A stretch of DNA of 64,000 bases from JBMOUD01 sp049319665 (GTDB taxonomy: Bacteria > Pseudomonadota > Gammaproteobacteria > Enterobacterales > Enterobacteriaceae). The position numbers and the translations under genes are program-made. Location of the stretch: assembly GCF_049319665.1 (NCBI RefSeq), contig NZ_JBMOUD010000004.1:186001-250000 (forward strand). The letters run 5' to 3'. Within the stretch, counting starts at the first letter, position 1. Each line of letters starts with the position of its first letter. The notes below the pieces were generated by a model that saw nothing but the letters and a program-made list of their open reading frames with translations, was not told the DNA's origin and made no database searches. This document shows positions 10,029-18,822 of this stretch, piece after piece.

Positions 10029-10229
10029 TATACCCGTCATACTTGAAGCTGCTTCCGCGTTGGCTACGCTCACTCACCCGAATCACTTACCAGAGTAAGC
10101 TCATCGGGATTATGAGCCCCATCCTTGGGGCTCACCCTGTGGGCCAGCGCAAAGCGCTGTGCAAATCAGTTCCAGACTGATTTGTCATTCCCTTGCCGCC
10201 TTGAGGCAACTCCAATTATTTTGGGTATA
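10029..10229. repeat. Intact 201-bp TATACCC palindromic repeat (MITE-like)
   Basis: Starts TATACCCGTCATACTTGAAG and ends AATTATTTTGGGTATA, with terminal inverted repeats that continue inward (GCTGC / GCAAC region). The interior has further self-complementary parts (CTTGGGGCTCA, AGCGCAAAGCGCT, AATCAGTTCCAGACTGATT). It is almost the same element as the 201-bp copy at 58400-58600 in opposite orientation. It sits inside the capsule operon between wzc and the first glycosyltransferase, so it is transcribed as a long hairpin. It resembles the YPAL/ERIC class of enterobacterial miniature elements; that family assignment is inference. Confidence 0.85.
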
Positions 10230-10291
10230 AGACTGATCTCTACTGTTGCCGGGGCAGACAACGCCCCTGCAACTCGAAGGATGAAGGGTAT

Positions 10292-12463
10292 TTAGGTGGT
10301 CTTCTTATCCTTATAGTCATACCCATAATGGCTATATCCATAGCTGTAGTAGCTACTGAATTTCTTTTCGATGCCGTTAAGGATACAACCTTTAATTTCC
10401 ACGCCACTTTGTTCAAAGCGTCGAATACTGACTTCGACTTCTTTAACGGTGCTTTGCTCAAAGCGTGCGACCAGGATACTGGTACCCGCATAGCGCCCAA
10501 TAATTGCCGCGTCGGTAACAGCAAGAATTGGCGGGGTATCGATAATGACCAGGTCATAGTTTTCACTGGCCCAGGTTAGCAACTCGGCAAAGCGATAGTG
10601 CATCAGCAGTTCTGCTGGGTTGGCGACAAGCCCACCTTTACTGATAAAGTCGAAGCCCCCTCTTTCGATTTTTTGCACCGTGCTTTCGATGCTTAATCCT
10701 TTCATGATCAAATCAGACAACCCGCTCTGATTTTGAGTCCCTAAGGTTTTATGCGCCACGCCCCTACGTAAATCGGCATCGATCAGCAGGACTTTTTTGT
10801 CCGCTTGCGCCATCACGATAGTCAGGTTAGTACTGATAAACGACTTACCCGCATTTGGGCTCGGCCCCGAAATCATCAGTATATTATTGGTGGCATCGAG
10901 CATCGCAAAATGCAGGCTGGTACGCAGGCTACGAATCGCTTCAATACTCAGATCCGCTGGGTTATCCAAGGCCAGGAAACGTGGCGAGTTGATCTTCTTC
11001 GATTTGAACTTATCGCCGTTTTTCTTGGTACTGTTTTTCACCAGCCATTCCGAGATTGGGATGCTGGCATAAACGTTAACGCCGATATTCTCTAATTGCT
11101 CAGGAGATTCAATGCCACGGTGCAGGAAGGCTTTCACCAACACGATACCGACTGACAGGAAGCCGCCCAGAATAAAGCCAATAATCACTACCAGTATTTT
11201 ATTCGGCTTAACCGGCTTAATTTCGGTAATCGCGTGGTCAATGATACGCACGTTACCAATCGCACTCGATTTAGCGATACCTAACTCTTGCTGACGGTTA
11301 AGCAACTGCATGTAAATCGCACGATCCGATTCTACATCGCGGCTTAAACGGGCAACCTCTTGCTGAGTACTTGGCATCGCCGCAACGGTTTTGTTAAGAC
11401 GAACTCTTTCTTGCTGTAAAGTTTGGCGCTTTTCTAACAAGGCTTTATAGGTCGGGTGATCTTTGGTGTAGAGCTGAGAAATCTCAGCTTCACGGAAGGT
11501 CAATTGGTTGAGCTGTGCTTCAACATTGACGATCTGGTCCAATACCGATCTCGCTTCCATCGACAAATCGATCGAGTCTTTTTGTTTACGGTAAGCATTG
11601 AGCTTGTCTTCCGATGCATCCAGCTGTGCACGAACTTGCGGTAATTGCTGTTGCAGGAAATCCAGACTTTTTGCATCTTGCTCCGCTTCACGGGCTATAT
11701 TTTGGTCCAGATAGTTTTGGCTGATGCTATTCAAAATAGCAGCAACCAGCTCGCGATTATCACCATTTAACGTCAGGTTAAGAATACCGGTATCTTTGCC
11801 CTGATCGGCGACCAGCAGGGTTTTCTGTAAATCGTTGATGGTCTTCAGACGACTCGAATAATAGACGTCAAAACGGGTCCCCGGCTGCGCCTGGATCTGA
11901 TCGATGAAAATCGATATCCCCTGCCCGGTCACCAACTTATCGACTTCACCTTTGAGTTGGAAACCATCGCCGTCAACCAGATAGTGGGTTTTATCCACCA
12001 CCGTCACGACCACATGAGGGCTGGTATCAGAATCCGGCAAATACAGACGGCTAATAGAGAGTTGACCAGGCGTTTTCCCGGTTAATCTGGCCCAACCGCG
12101 ACCAAATAAAGGGAAGTACTTTTGCTCGACCGCAATCTGCAAATCTAGATCATCAACGGTCTTCCCCAAGATCATTCGCGACTGTAATAACGCGATTTCT
12201 GGTTCAGACAATGGTTGAGCGTCCGGCAATACCTGACTCAAGCTTTCTAAAATGGCGTTGCCTTGCTTTTGCTCGACCTGAATCATGGCATCGGCCTGGA
12301 AAATCGGCGTGGCAAACAATGCATAGACAATGGCCAGTACGGTCAGCACGGCGGTAAGGCTAATAATAAGCTTACGGTGATCGAGAAGTTCGCCAAACAG
12401 GCGCGCTAAATCAATTTCATCTGAATCTGAAGAGGCCACTTTTTTTGACATAACTGATGACAT
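10292..12463 (-). CDS. wzc: Wzc tyrosine autokinase, polysaccharide co-polymerase
   Basis: About 723 residues against 720 for E. coli Wzc. An N-terminal Wzz domain begins DEIDLARLFGELLDH, with a first membrane segment near residue 30 and a second near 430. A long periplasmic coiled-coil part lies between. The cytoplasmic BY-kinase domain has Walker A SGPSPNAGKSF, Walker A' LLIDADLRRG and Walker B LVIIDTPP. The C-terminal tail has seven tyrosines in 12 residues, the autophosphorylation cluster. Controls chain length and export with Wza; dephosphorylated by Wzb. An ATG at 12481 is possible; 12463 is chosen because GAGGG lies upstream of it. Confidence 0.95.
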   Translation of the reverse strand: MSSVMSKKVASSDSDEIDLARLFGELLDHRKLIISLTAVLTVLAIVYALFATPIFQADAMIQVEQKQGNAILESLSQVLPDAQPLSEPEIALLQSRMILGKTVDDLDLQIAVEQKYFPLFGRGWARLTGKTPGQLSISRLYLPDSDTSPHVVVTVVDKTHYLVDGDGFQLKGEVDKLVTGQGISIFIDQIQAQPGTRFDVYYSSRLKTINDLQKTLLVADQGKDTGILNLTLNGDNRELVAAILNSISQNYLDQNIAREAEQDAKSLDFLQQQLPQVRAQLDASEDKLNAYRKQKDSIDLSMEARSVLDQIVNVEAQLNQLTFREAEISQLYTKDHPTYKALLEKRQTLQQERVRLNKTVAAMPSTQQEVARLSRDVESDRAIYMQLLNRQQELGIAKSSAIGNVRIIDHAITEIKPVKPNKILVVIIGFILGGFLSVGIVLVKAFLHRGIESPEQLENIGVNVYASIPISEWLVKNSTKKNGDKFKSKKINSPRFLALDNPADLSIEAIRSLRTSLHFAMLDATNNILMISGPSPNAGKSFISTNLTIVMAQADKKVLLIDADLRRGVAHKTLGTQNQSGLSDLIMKGLSIESTVQKIERGGFDFISKGGLVANPAELLMHYRFAELLTWASENYDLVIIDTPPILAVTDAAIIGRYAGTSILVARFEQSTVKEVEVSIRRFEQSGVEIKGCILNGIEKKFSSYYSYGYSHYGYDYKDKKTT

Positions 12464-12485
12464 ATTTAGGTTTTCCCTCATGGAT

Positions 12486-12920
12486 TTAACCGCTCAGCTT
12501 TTTCATCCAAGACTGACAGGCCTGGTCAATTAACTGATATACCGCTTCGAACGCTTCCTGGCTTTTACGATAAGGGTCAGGTATTTCTGTCTGCCCCATC
12601 CAGTGCCCAAGCAGCATGGTTTTCCCGCGAACTTCCGGAGATATCCGGCTTATCTGTTCCTGATGCAATTTCTCCATCACCAGGATCAGGTCATATTTGC
12701 GGCCTAGCTCAGCCGTAAACTGCACGCCTAAGTGGTTGTCGAGCGACAAGCCGTGATTTTCCATGACCTCGATAGCGGAAGGATCGGCAGAATGGTTGAC
12801 TAACGCCCCCATTCCCGCCGAGTCACATTTTTTATCCGGTAGCGCTTGCCGTAACAGCCGCTCGGCGATAGGCGAGCGGCAAATATTCCCCGTGCAGATA
12901 ACTAGGATTGAGTCGATCAT
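12486..12920 (-). CDS. wzb: Wzb low-molecular-weight protein-tyrosine phosphatase
   Basis: Dephosphorylates Wzc so that the Wzc cycle and polymer export can run. About 144 residues. The P-loop CTGNICRSP at the N-terminus carries the catalytic Cys and Arg, and DPYRKS near the C-terminus carries the general-acid Asp. I place the start at 12920, where ATGA overlaps the wza stop, rather than at the upstream ATG at 12935; ILVICTGNICRS then begins four residues from the N-terminus as in E. coli Wzb. Translational coupling to wza is likely. Confidence 0.94.
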   Translation of the reverse strand: MIDSILVICTGNICRSPIAERLLRQALPDKKCDSAGMGALVNHSADPSAIEVMENHGLSLDNHLGVQFTAELGRKYDLILVMEKLHQEQISRISPEVRGKTMLLGHWMGQTEIPDPYRKSQEAFEAVYQLIDQACQSWMKKLSG

Positions 12921-14065
12921 TGCACTGGCATCCACTGACGGATTTCACGGCTAGAATCGATGAGGCTATGCACGTTGTTGATTGTTGGGGTCATCTGGTT
13001 GATTACACGGTTCCAACGAACAATTGGTGCCGCCGTGACGTAAACAATGTCATAAGGTCTGAGCTGGAACTCAGCACTCATCACCATCGCCGACGCATCT
13101 TTAGCATTTAACTGATAGATGTTGGCGATTTTGCCTTCGCTAGTGGTACCGACCACTGGCCGGATAACGAAGATACCGGAGGCATCTGACAGGTCTTGAG
13201 ACACACCATCGGCGCTACCCAATGCTTCGGCCAAAGTCATACCGCTGCGATCCATTCTGAGCGTGCTTTGTTTGCCCACTTCACCCATCACGAAGATTTT
13301 CAAATCGTCATTGCGCGGTACAAATAAGATATCGCCTGGGTAAAGCAGACGGTTCTGGGTCAAGTCGCCTTTTTGCATCAAGGCTTCCAGTGAAATACGG
13401 GTATCTACTCCGTTGTGATTTAACACCACATGACGCCAGTCAGCGTCTGGTGCCAATCCACCGGCATTGTTGATCGCATCAATAATGGTCAGAGGAATAT
13501 TGGTGATTGGCTGCTGGCCCGATTTCAAGACTTCACCGGTGGCATAAATTTTTTGTGAGCGGAAGGCAGCAATACTCACGTCAACCTGCGGACTTTCAAT
13601 ATAGGTTGCCAGACGTCGGGTGATTTCTTCACGCACTTCTGACACCGTTTTACCCGCGACTTGTACTCTGCCAATGTAAGGATAGAAAATCGACCCGTCG
13701 GCATTGACCCAGTTACCGGCATCCGCCGCGGTACGATATTGTCCCGCTGGCGTAGTTAACTCTGGGTGATCCCAGACGGTGACCGTGAGGACATCACCAA
13801 CGCCAATACGATATTGATATTTTTGGAGCAACGCATCCAATTGTGGATTTGATTGTGCCGTAACGGTCGGCACACGAAGTTTATCGATAAGGCGAGGAGT
13901 CAGTGGGTAAACATTAACCAGCTTGTTAATTTCGTAATTACTGTCTTCCTCTTTCACAACGTTTTTACCGGTCGTCGTCAAGTGCTGACCTGGAATGATG
14001 GTACAACCACTCAATAACGCTAGCGTTAATGCCAGTGTAGAAATCTTAAAAAGGTTTTTTTTCAT
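12917..14065 (-). CDS. wza: Wza outer-membrane polysaccharide export lipoprotein
   Basis: 382 residues (E. coli Wza 379). A lipoprotein signal ends in LLSGC, so Cys21 is lipidated. The Poly_export domain begins RIGVGDVLTVTVWDHPELT, followed by SLBB-type domains (IYATGEVLKSG, IFVMGEVGKQS). The C-terminal segment would form the amphipathic alpha-barrel of the octameric channel. It stops in ATGA overlap with wzb. A 179-bp spacer separates it from wbaP. Confidence 0.95.
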   Translation of the reverse strand: MKKNLFKISTLALTLALLSGCTIIPGQHLTTTGKNVVKEEDSNYEINKLVNVYPLTPRLIDKLRVPTVTAQSNPQLDALLQKYQYRIGVGDVLTVTVWDHPELTTPAGQYRTAADAGNWVNADGSIFYPYIGRVQVAGKTVSEVREEITRRLATYIESPQVDVSIAAFRSQKIYATGEVLKSGQQPITNIPLTIIDAINNAGGLAPDADWRHVVLNHNGVDTRISLEALMQKGDLTQNRLLYPGDILFVPRNDDLKIFVMGEVGKQSTLRMDRSGMTLAEALGSADGVSQDLSDASGIFVIRPVVGTTSEGKIANIYQLNAKDASAMVMSAEFQLRPYDIVYVTAAPIVRWNRVINQMTPTINNVHSLIDSSREIRQWMPVQ

Positions 14066-14244
14066 GGGTCACATTACTTTCAGGTCAAATGAATATCTGC
14101 CGGCCAATCTGATATTCACATTTGTCCGGCAGTCGCGATTTTCATAATGCGGCGATAAAAGTGGCAACGTTAGGCATCGTGGCCTGTGTAAGATCACGAT
14201 GCACATGGTTTTAAAATGGGGAGTTCATAAAAGTAGTGTGGGAA

Positions 14245-15675
14245 TTAATACGCACCATCTCGGTTCAGAACAACGTTAATTGTTATAAAAAGAATGGTGA
14301 TATCGTTCCACATTGACCAATTTTTCACATACCACGCATCAAGATAGACACGCGTTTTATAATCAACATCACTGCGACCACTGACTTGCCAAAGTCCGGT
14401 CATTCCAGGCTTACTCAGCAAATAGTAATCAACTTCATCGGAGTAACGTTCAAGTTCAGCGGTAATAATTGGGCGAGGCCCCACCAAACTCATATCTCCT
14501 CTTAACACATTAAATAACTGCGGTAATTCATCCAGGCTGGTTTTACGCAGGAAAGCGCCAATGCGTGTTACCCGCGGGTCATTCTTTAATTTAAAGGTTT
14601 CATCCCATTCCGCACGTGCTTCTGGGTCAGTCGCCAACAAATTCTCCAACACTTCTTTTGAGTTGGTGACCATTGAGCGGAACTTAAGGCATTTAAAGGA
14701 TTTGCCTCCTTGACCAATACGCTCATGCCCATATATTGCCGGTCCGCCGTCTTTTTTAACCTTGGACACGATATAGAACAGCAGTGGCGATAACATCAAA
14801 ATCGCAATAGAAGAGACGACAATGTCAAAGACTCGCTTCGCCGCGCGAGAAGACCATTTCGCTAAATTTTGATGAACGCGGAAAATCATCACTTCGTGGC
14901 TAAAAATAAATGACATATCAGTGTTATCAAGCGGCATGCCACGCAGCGTCGGGATAACCGAAACATAGCGATAACCGTTGATCATAAACAGTCGCAGCCA
15001 GGTATTACGTATCTCTCCTTGCAGCGCCTCTACCGAGACAATAAATTGCGTTCTCTTATTGCCGTAGGTACTCAACCACTTTTCATCCGCAATAAGGATC
15101 GGTACGCCATCAATGACATCTCCTGGCTTATCCTCTTCCTCAGTCGAGATAAAGTTAACGACTCGCAGACCAACGTGTTTATCACTTTTAATCGCTTTAA
15201 ACGCTTCTCTGGCATTCGGTCCGGTGCCGATAATAATTGCGTCACGCAGCCATAAGCCAAAAGAGTTAAGAATACGCTTAGTAATGATTCTGGCGACTGG
15301 CATTAATACCAACATCAATACCCAGGTAAGCAACCAAAGCGAGCTGGAGAAATACCACTTAGCGAAGGCAACAACCGCAATCTCAATCACTGCAAAAATT
15401 AATAAGGTGCGAATAATCTCTTTGAGTTCATACCAGAACGTTTTGCGATGGTGATAGTGACGCAAACGAAAATAGAACAAGCCGACACAGCCGAAGGCTA
15501 ATACCCAATGCAACGTAAACCAGGCAACGATTTGATCATGTGATATATGCTTTTCAAAATCAGGACTAACCAAGTCAAGTACCCATTTCGCTAAGTAAAT
15601 TGAAAGCGAAAAACTGAGTAAATCCGATAATGCTAGCAATAGGGTGGACACGAGACTTTTGTTGAGAAATTTCAT
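14245..15675 (-). CDS. wbaP: Undecaprenyl-phosphate hexose-1-phosphate transferase, WbaP type
   Basis: Starts the repeat unit by moving a sugar-1-phosphate, galactose in WbaP enzymes, onto undecaprenyl phosphate. 476 residues, the length of Salmonella WbaP. Four N-terminal membrane segments are followed by a cytoplasmic Rossmann-like part (AIIIGTGPNA) and the catalytic C-terminal domain after one further membrane segment: KFRSMV, KTSLDELPQLFNVLRGDMSLVGPRP (split here as KTSLDELPQL and GDMSLVGPRP) and KPGMTGLWQVSGR. RLRHYHHRKTFWYELKEI and NTDMSFIFSHEVM are features I recall from WbaP rather than WcaJ. First gene of the operon, 137 bp after the ops element. Confidence 0.9.
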   Translation of the reverse strand: MKFLNKSLVSTLLLALSDLLSFSLSIYLAKWVLDLVSPDFEKHISHDQIVAWFTLHWVLAFGCVGLFYFRLRHYHHRKTFWYELKEIIRTLLIFAVIEIAVVAFAKWYFSSSLWLLTWVLMLVLMPVARIITKRILNSFGLWLRDAIIIGTGPNAREAFKAIKSDKHVGLRVVNFISTEEEDKPGDVIDGVPILIADEKWLSTYGNKRTQFIVSVEALQGEIRNTWLRLFMINGYRYVSVIPTLRGMPLDNTDMSFIFSHEVMIFRVHQNLAKWSSRAAKRVFDIVVSSIAILMLSPLLFYIVSKVKKDGGPAIYGHERIGQGGKSFKCLKFRSMVTNSKEVLENLLATDPEARAEWDETFKLKNDPRVTRIGAFLRKTSLDELPQLFNVLRGDMSLVGPRPIITAELERYSDEVDYYLLSKPGMTGLWQVSGRSDVDYKTRVYLDAWYVKNWSMWNDITILFITINVVLNRDGAY

Positions 15676-16216
15676 ATTCCCTCTTATGAAAAAGCAACCA
15701 TTGCTTTTCTTATAATAAGATTAAGCAATACTTATAAGGTTTAACATAAGACGCTGATATCCTTTATCGGCTCACACCAGCATCAACTTATAATTTATAA
15801 AACTCTCAGGCAGGCTACCGCCTATGATTTACGGCTATCCACATTGCCGGCATAAAAAAACAATAACCCTGTACTTTTGAGTAAAAATAATTACTCAAAA
15901 AAAAGACAATAAATATCATTAAGAAATTACTTAGAAAATATGTTCACTGCTAACTTTATAACCATAAACATCCATGTGTTATTCTTATGATTTACATTTC
16001 ATAAAAATTCCAAACGAGAATAAAGGTAATAATGGCTCTAAGAGCCATAACCACCGTAATAATAAATTCATTAGAAAACAGCAAAAATTTCCGCATACAA
16101 ACTGGACAATTTCTCTCACTTTTAAAGCTTAAAAAATGCCCATTAGCAATCGGCCCCTGGTTAGAGGATTTTATTTATTCGTTCATTTTTTGTCAGGAAA
16201 GCGTTATTACATATTA
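15676..16216. other. Capsule operon leader and upstream regulatory region
   Basis: No convincing gene. Besides the ops site it contains a perfect inverted repeat TTTTGAGTAA (15875-15884) / TTACTCAAAA (15891-15900), likely a regulator site or hairpin near the expected promoter. A palindrome TCTTATAATAAGA (15708-15720) lies in the leader. On the minus strand near 15980-15992, TAAGAATAACA matches only the left half of an RcsAB box. A 62-codon frame at 16032 begins inside the hairpin ATGGCTCTAAGAGCCAT and has no recognisable product. Confidence 0.45.
15812..15822 (-). promoter_or_regulatory. ops element (RfaH recruitment), JUMPstart-like leader
   Basis: On the minus strand the leader of wbaP reads GGCGGTAGCCT, which fits the ops core GGCGGTAGNNT. 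It pauses RNA polymerase and recruits RfaH at long polysaccharide operons. It stands 137 bp before the wbaP start, so RfaH would suppress Rho termination through the roughly 15-kb operon. Strong because motif, strand and position all agree. Confidence 0.85.
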
Positions 16217-16813
16217 CTAATATTGAATCTCATCCTTCGAAAACACGTTATGGCCTTGCAGGAAGAACAAAGTAGAACTCCTACTGGCATCAATCCCTAT
16301 TTTCCTTAATGAGTTGCATTTATGCACACTGACCGTCTTCACGCTCAGTTTTAAAATGTTCGAAATATTCATTACCGACAACCCAGACATCATCATCACC
16401 AAAATCTTACCTTCCATTTTTGTAATGTTATAAGGTTTCGAATGGGTTGTAATATTTTCAAGCTGTACAAACTGTTCAATAACATTAATGATTTCTGTTA
16501 TGTTCTTTTTGTTATCAAGGAACTTGAAGGTTTTCTTGAAAAATAGCTGCAGCATCAGCATGTCAACCATAGATGAAAATATAAGGATTCTTTCAGGATC
16601 CAGTACATCTTCATATTCCTTCAAAAAGTTATAGCACTTGTGAAAACCACAACCAGACGGATCGATGATGAGATAGTCATTAGACGATAATTTAACCCCC
16701 TCATTCTTACTAAAATGCACGATATCGTTAATATACGGAAGTCTTTGCGAGATAATTTTTTGCAGTGCGAATTTGGCAAATTGGCACTCACTCCAGATTA
16801 CTATCCGAGACAT
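16217..16813 (-). CDS. LuxR-family transcriptional regulator (RcsA/BglJ-like layout)
   Basis: 198 residues from the ATG at 16813, chosen because TTAGGTGG lies just upstream; the frame extends 10 codons further without support. The C-terminal HTH is clear: ITKMEGKILVMMMSGLS, then ISNILKLSVKTVSVHKCNSLRKIGI. The N-terminal half is receiver-like (YLIIDPSGCGF, ILIFSSMVD) but lacks an obvious phospho-acceptor set, as in RcsA, BglJ and EcpR. Its place beside a capsule operon makes an RcsB partner an attractive idea, but it is not RcsA by direct sequence similarity that I can see. Strongly AT-rich codon use suggests acquisition. Confidence 0.8.
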   Translation of the reverse strand: MSRIVIWSECQFAKFALQKIISQRLPYINDIVHFSKNEGVKLSSNDYLIIDPSGCGFHKCYNFLKEYEDVLDPERILIFSSMVDMLMLQLFFKKTFKFLDNKKNITEIINVIEQFVQLENITTHSKPYNITKMEGKILVMMMSGLSVMNISNILKLSVKTVSVHKCNSLRKIGIDASRSSTLFFLQGHNVFSKDEIQY

Positions 16814-17275
16814 TAAACCACCTAAGTTGTATGTAAAATACAATTCCCTTATCTCTCGTTCTGATAATAAGAAATAAGAATTTTCCCAAAAAAAATAAAA
16901 TATAGACTTCTAAATTGATCTATTCAATTTCGTTCTTTCTCTTGATGTTACGAATAATAATACGCGGCACTAACTCTTCAAATCGTTTTTCTCGCTGCTA
17001 ACTCTCGGAAACGATAGCTTTTTCCAATCAATTAGGCAATATCCTATAGGCGCAACGCAATAAAAAGCTAAGCATATTCCCACTTCCATTCTTTACAATA
17101 TGCCAAAATATCTATTGTCTTGTTTACATATTATTGACGCTATTTGAAAATCTAAGAGTATTCCTACCTAAGTTAAACGGTTTATTTCACAAAAATAATT
17201 CGGAATTTATATCTACTTATTTAAGATTTATCGTATCAATATTCTAATCAAATAAAAATTTAAGCGTTTTTTTTT

Positions 17276-17344
17276 ACTTTGCTGGTAGTTGATACTCAAA
17301 ATTGCGCTAGGATTCACAAATCATTCAACAAAAACCAGCAAAGT
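17276..17344. repeat. Perfect 11-bp inverted repeat, 47-bp spacer
   Basis: ACTTTGCTGGT at 17276-17286 is the exact reverse complement of ACCAGCAAAGT at 17334-17344. The left arm is preceded by nine T and one A, so it is not an ordinary plus-strand terminator. It ends 32 bp before the small frame at 17376, where it could form a leader hairpin or serve as two operator halves. Confidence 0.6.
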
Positions 17345-17375
17345 CGTCACATAATCCAGGAAGGGGAGAAACTAC

Positions 17376-17399
17376 ATGCAGAATGTGGCAATGCATTGA
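17376..17399 (+). CDS. Possible seven-residue leader peptide
   Basis: ATG at 17376 follows AAGGGGAG with ideal spacing and encodes MQNVAMH. The stop TGA overlaps a further ATG. Beyond it, a frame reads LFSF, TAG, then VYFLLSSCRALGFYDQN and continues to 17584 (56 codons from GTG 17417). Either a leader peptide, or the start of a gene broken by point changes. No homologue recognised. Confidence 0.25.
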   Translation: MQNVAMH

Positions 17400-18109
17400 T
17401 GCTATTTAGCTTTTAGGTGTATTTTCTTCTTTCCTCTTGCCGTGCATTAGGGTTTTATGATCAAAATACAAACAATTTAGACACCATAACGATGAAAACA
17501 GGCTTCAATGTAGATTTTGTGGATATGGAAAGATGTGATTTTGGCCAAAATATCGAGATTTTTACTGAGAACACTGTATGGTAAGAACATCCCGATAACT
17601 AAAACTAAAAATAGCGGATAAAATCATCAGCATTAAAGAGAATAGAAATCCTTGAAGGAAATACGTCTACAACAACGCGATGCAAGCGCTGCTTCATCCA
17701 TTAAGTGTTTAAATAACCGGTAAGCAAATATTTACTGATATACGATAAATCCGATGGATTAGTAATGTCATGTGGAAATACCATAACACCAAGCCGCATG
17801 GTGACTGGGTTATAAGTTTTTATTATGCTCTTACTCATTACGTAGTGCGTTAATCAAGACGAGGATTTTATATGGATAGCGCAATTAAAATTAGGCTAAA
17901 TCTTAAAATAAGTAAGTCAATGTAACATTGCCGAATTAAGGAATTAAATCTTCATTAAAAAATGATAAATATAGTTACCCTTGGTAATTATACTGAGGAT
18001 ATTAATTTCCCCATGTTTGCTAGCGCGGATCACAGTGTTGCAACGAAAAGTTAATAGCTCACGCCATTAGCTCGTCTCGGTCTTTCTTTCTAAATTTGCA
18101 TCAGGGCTT

Positions 18110-18670
18110 TTACTTGTAGGTAAATTCGTAGTTTATGATGTAAGTACCAATACTATTGATTTTAGCTGTCACCAATACTCCATCCATCCCTTGCTTATGA
18201 TGTTCCCCTACTGCTAACTCAGCTTTAGATGAACATAGTTGTATCCAGCGAGAAGTATGGCGCTCTTTAATCCATAACCCCGCCTCACATCGACCGTTTT
18301 TTCCGCGCGAGGGACCTGGGAAGGAGATATCATAGTCGGTGACATAACTGGTTACTTCTTTTGGGAAAAGATAAACATACACATCGAACATATTCATCGT
18401 TAAAACGAAGAGCAATGCACAGCCGCCGAAGAACATTTCAAATATATGCTTGGCTGTTTTGCCCACTGGTCGATAGTAAAATCCCCGCCAGGCAAAAAAT
18501 AGGCCGCCAATTAAGGAAACAGTTAGCGTCCAGGCAAATGCCGGAAACGACCGGAAGAAAACAACCCTGTGAGAAATACTCGATGACCAGCCAAGATAGG
18601 CGATATAAGCAGCAAGAAAAGCGAAACACACCACAACAAAACCGTTATTTTTGGTGAAAATACGCTCCAT
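18110..18670 (-). CDS. Small membrane protein of unknown function
   Basis: 186 residues from the ATG at 18670; the longer frame begins at a TTG and is not supported. Three hydrophobic segments lie in the first 110 residues (VVVCFAFLAAYIAYLG, FAWTLTVSLIGGLFF, CALLFVLTMNMFDVYVYLF). A soluble C-terminal domain follows with paired Cys residues (GRCEAGLWIKERHTSRWIQLC). I do not recognise the family. The setting, among small unrelated genes, would suit an orphan immunity protein, but this is a guess. Confidence 0.6.
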   Translation of the reverse strand: MERIFTKNNGFVVVCFAFLAAYIAYLGWSSSISHRVVFFRSFPAFAWTLTVSLIGGLFFAWRGFYYRPVGKTAKHIFEMFFGGCALLFVLTMNMFDVYVYLFPKEVTSYVTDYDISFPGPSRGKNGRCEAGLWIKERHTSRWIQLCSSKAELAVGEHHKQGMDGVLVTAKINSIGTYIINYEFTYK

Positions 18671-18724
18671 CAATCTCTTTTTACGAAAGTACAATCTAGG
18701 CTCCGTCCCGTTACATTATTCGTT

Positions 18725-18809
18725 TTACCTATCCGCCATACTTGAAGCGGCTTCTGCATTGCCTGTGGTCACTTGCCGCGTTGATGCGACCGCAATTATT
18801 TTAGGTGTA
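18725..18809. repeat. Truncated TATACCC palindromic repeat
   Basis: Short, decayed copy of the family: left end ACCTATCCGCCATACTTGAAGC, broken here as ACCTATCCGCCATAC and TTGAAGC, and right end CGCAATTATTTTAGGTGTA. The middle is deleted relative to the 201-bp copies. It lies between two minus-strand genes and could fold in their transcript. Confidence 0.6.
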
Positions 18810-18822
18810 GACCACAAGATTT

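Larger units (their letters stand above)
16814..18109. other. 1.3-kb AT-rich region without a clear gene
   Basis: Base composition drops well below the neighbours and no frame of normal gene quality is present. It holds a perfect 11-bp inverted repeat (17276-17286 / 17334-17344), a seven-codon frame with a strong Shine-Dalgarno (17376-17399) and a following 56-codon GTG frame (17417-17584). The stretch may be a decayed horizontally acquired segment or house an unrecognised small RNA. Confidence 0.5.

Noticed and set aside
9902..10180. 92-residue plus-strand frame
   Set aside because: Runs from the antisense of a glycosyltransferase gene into the repeat element; no coding evidence.
16032..16220. 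62-residue plus-strand frame upstream of the capsule operon
   Set aside because: It begins inside a perfect small hairpin, has atypical codon use and no recognisable product; overlaps the 3' end of the LuxR-type gene.
17376..17450. Readthrough of TGA at 17397 as selenocysteine to give a longer hydrophobic peptide
   Set aside because: No SECIS-like hairpin directly after the TGA is evident and no selenoprotein family matches; a stop or pseudogene is simpler.
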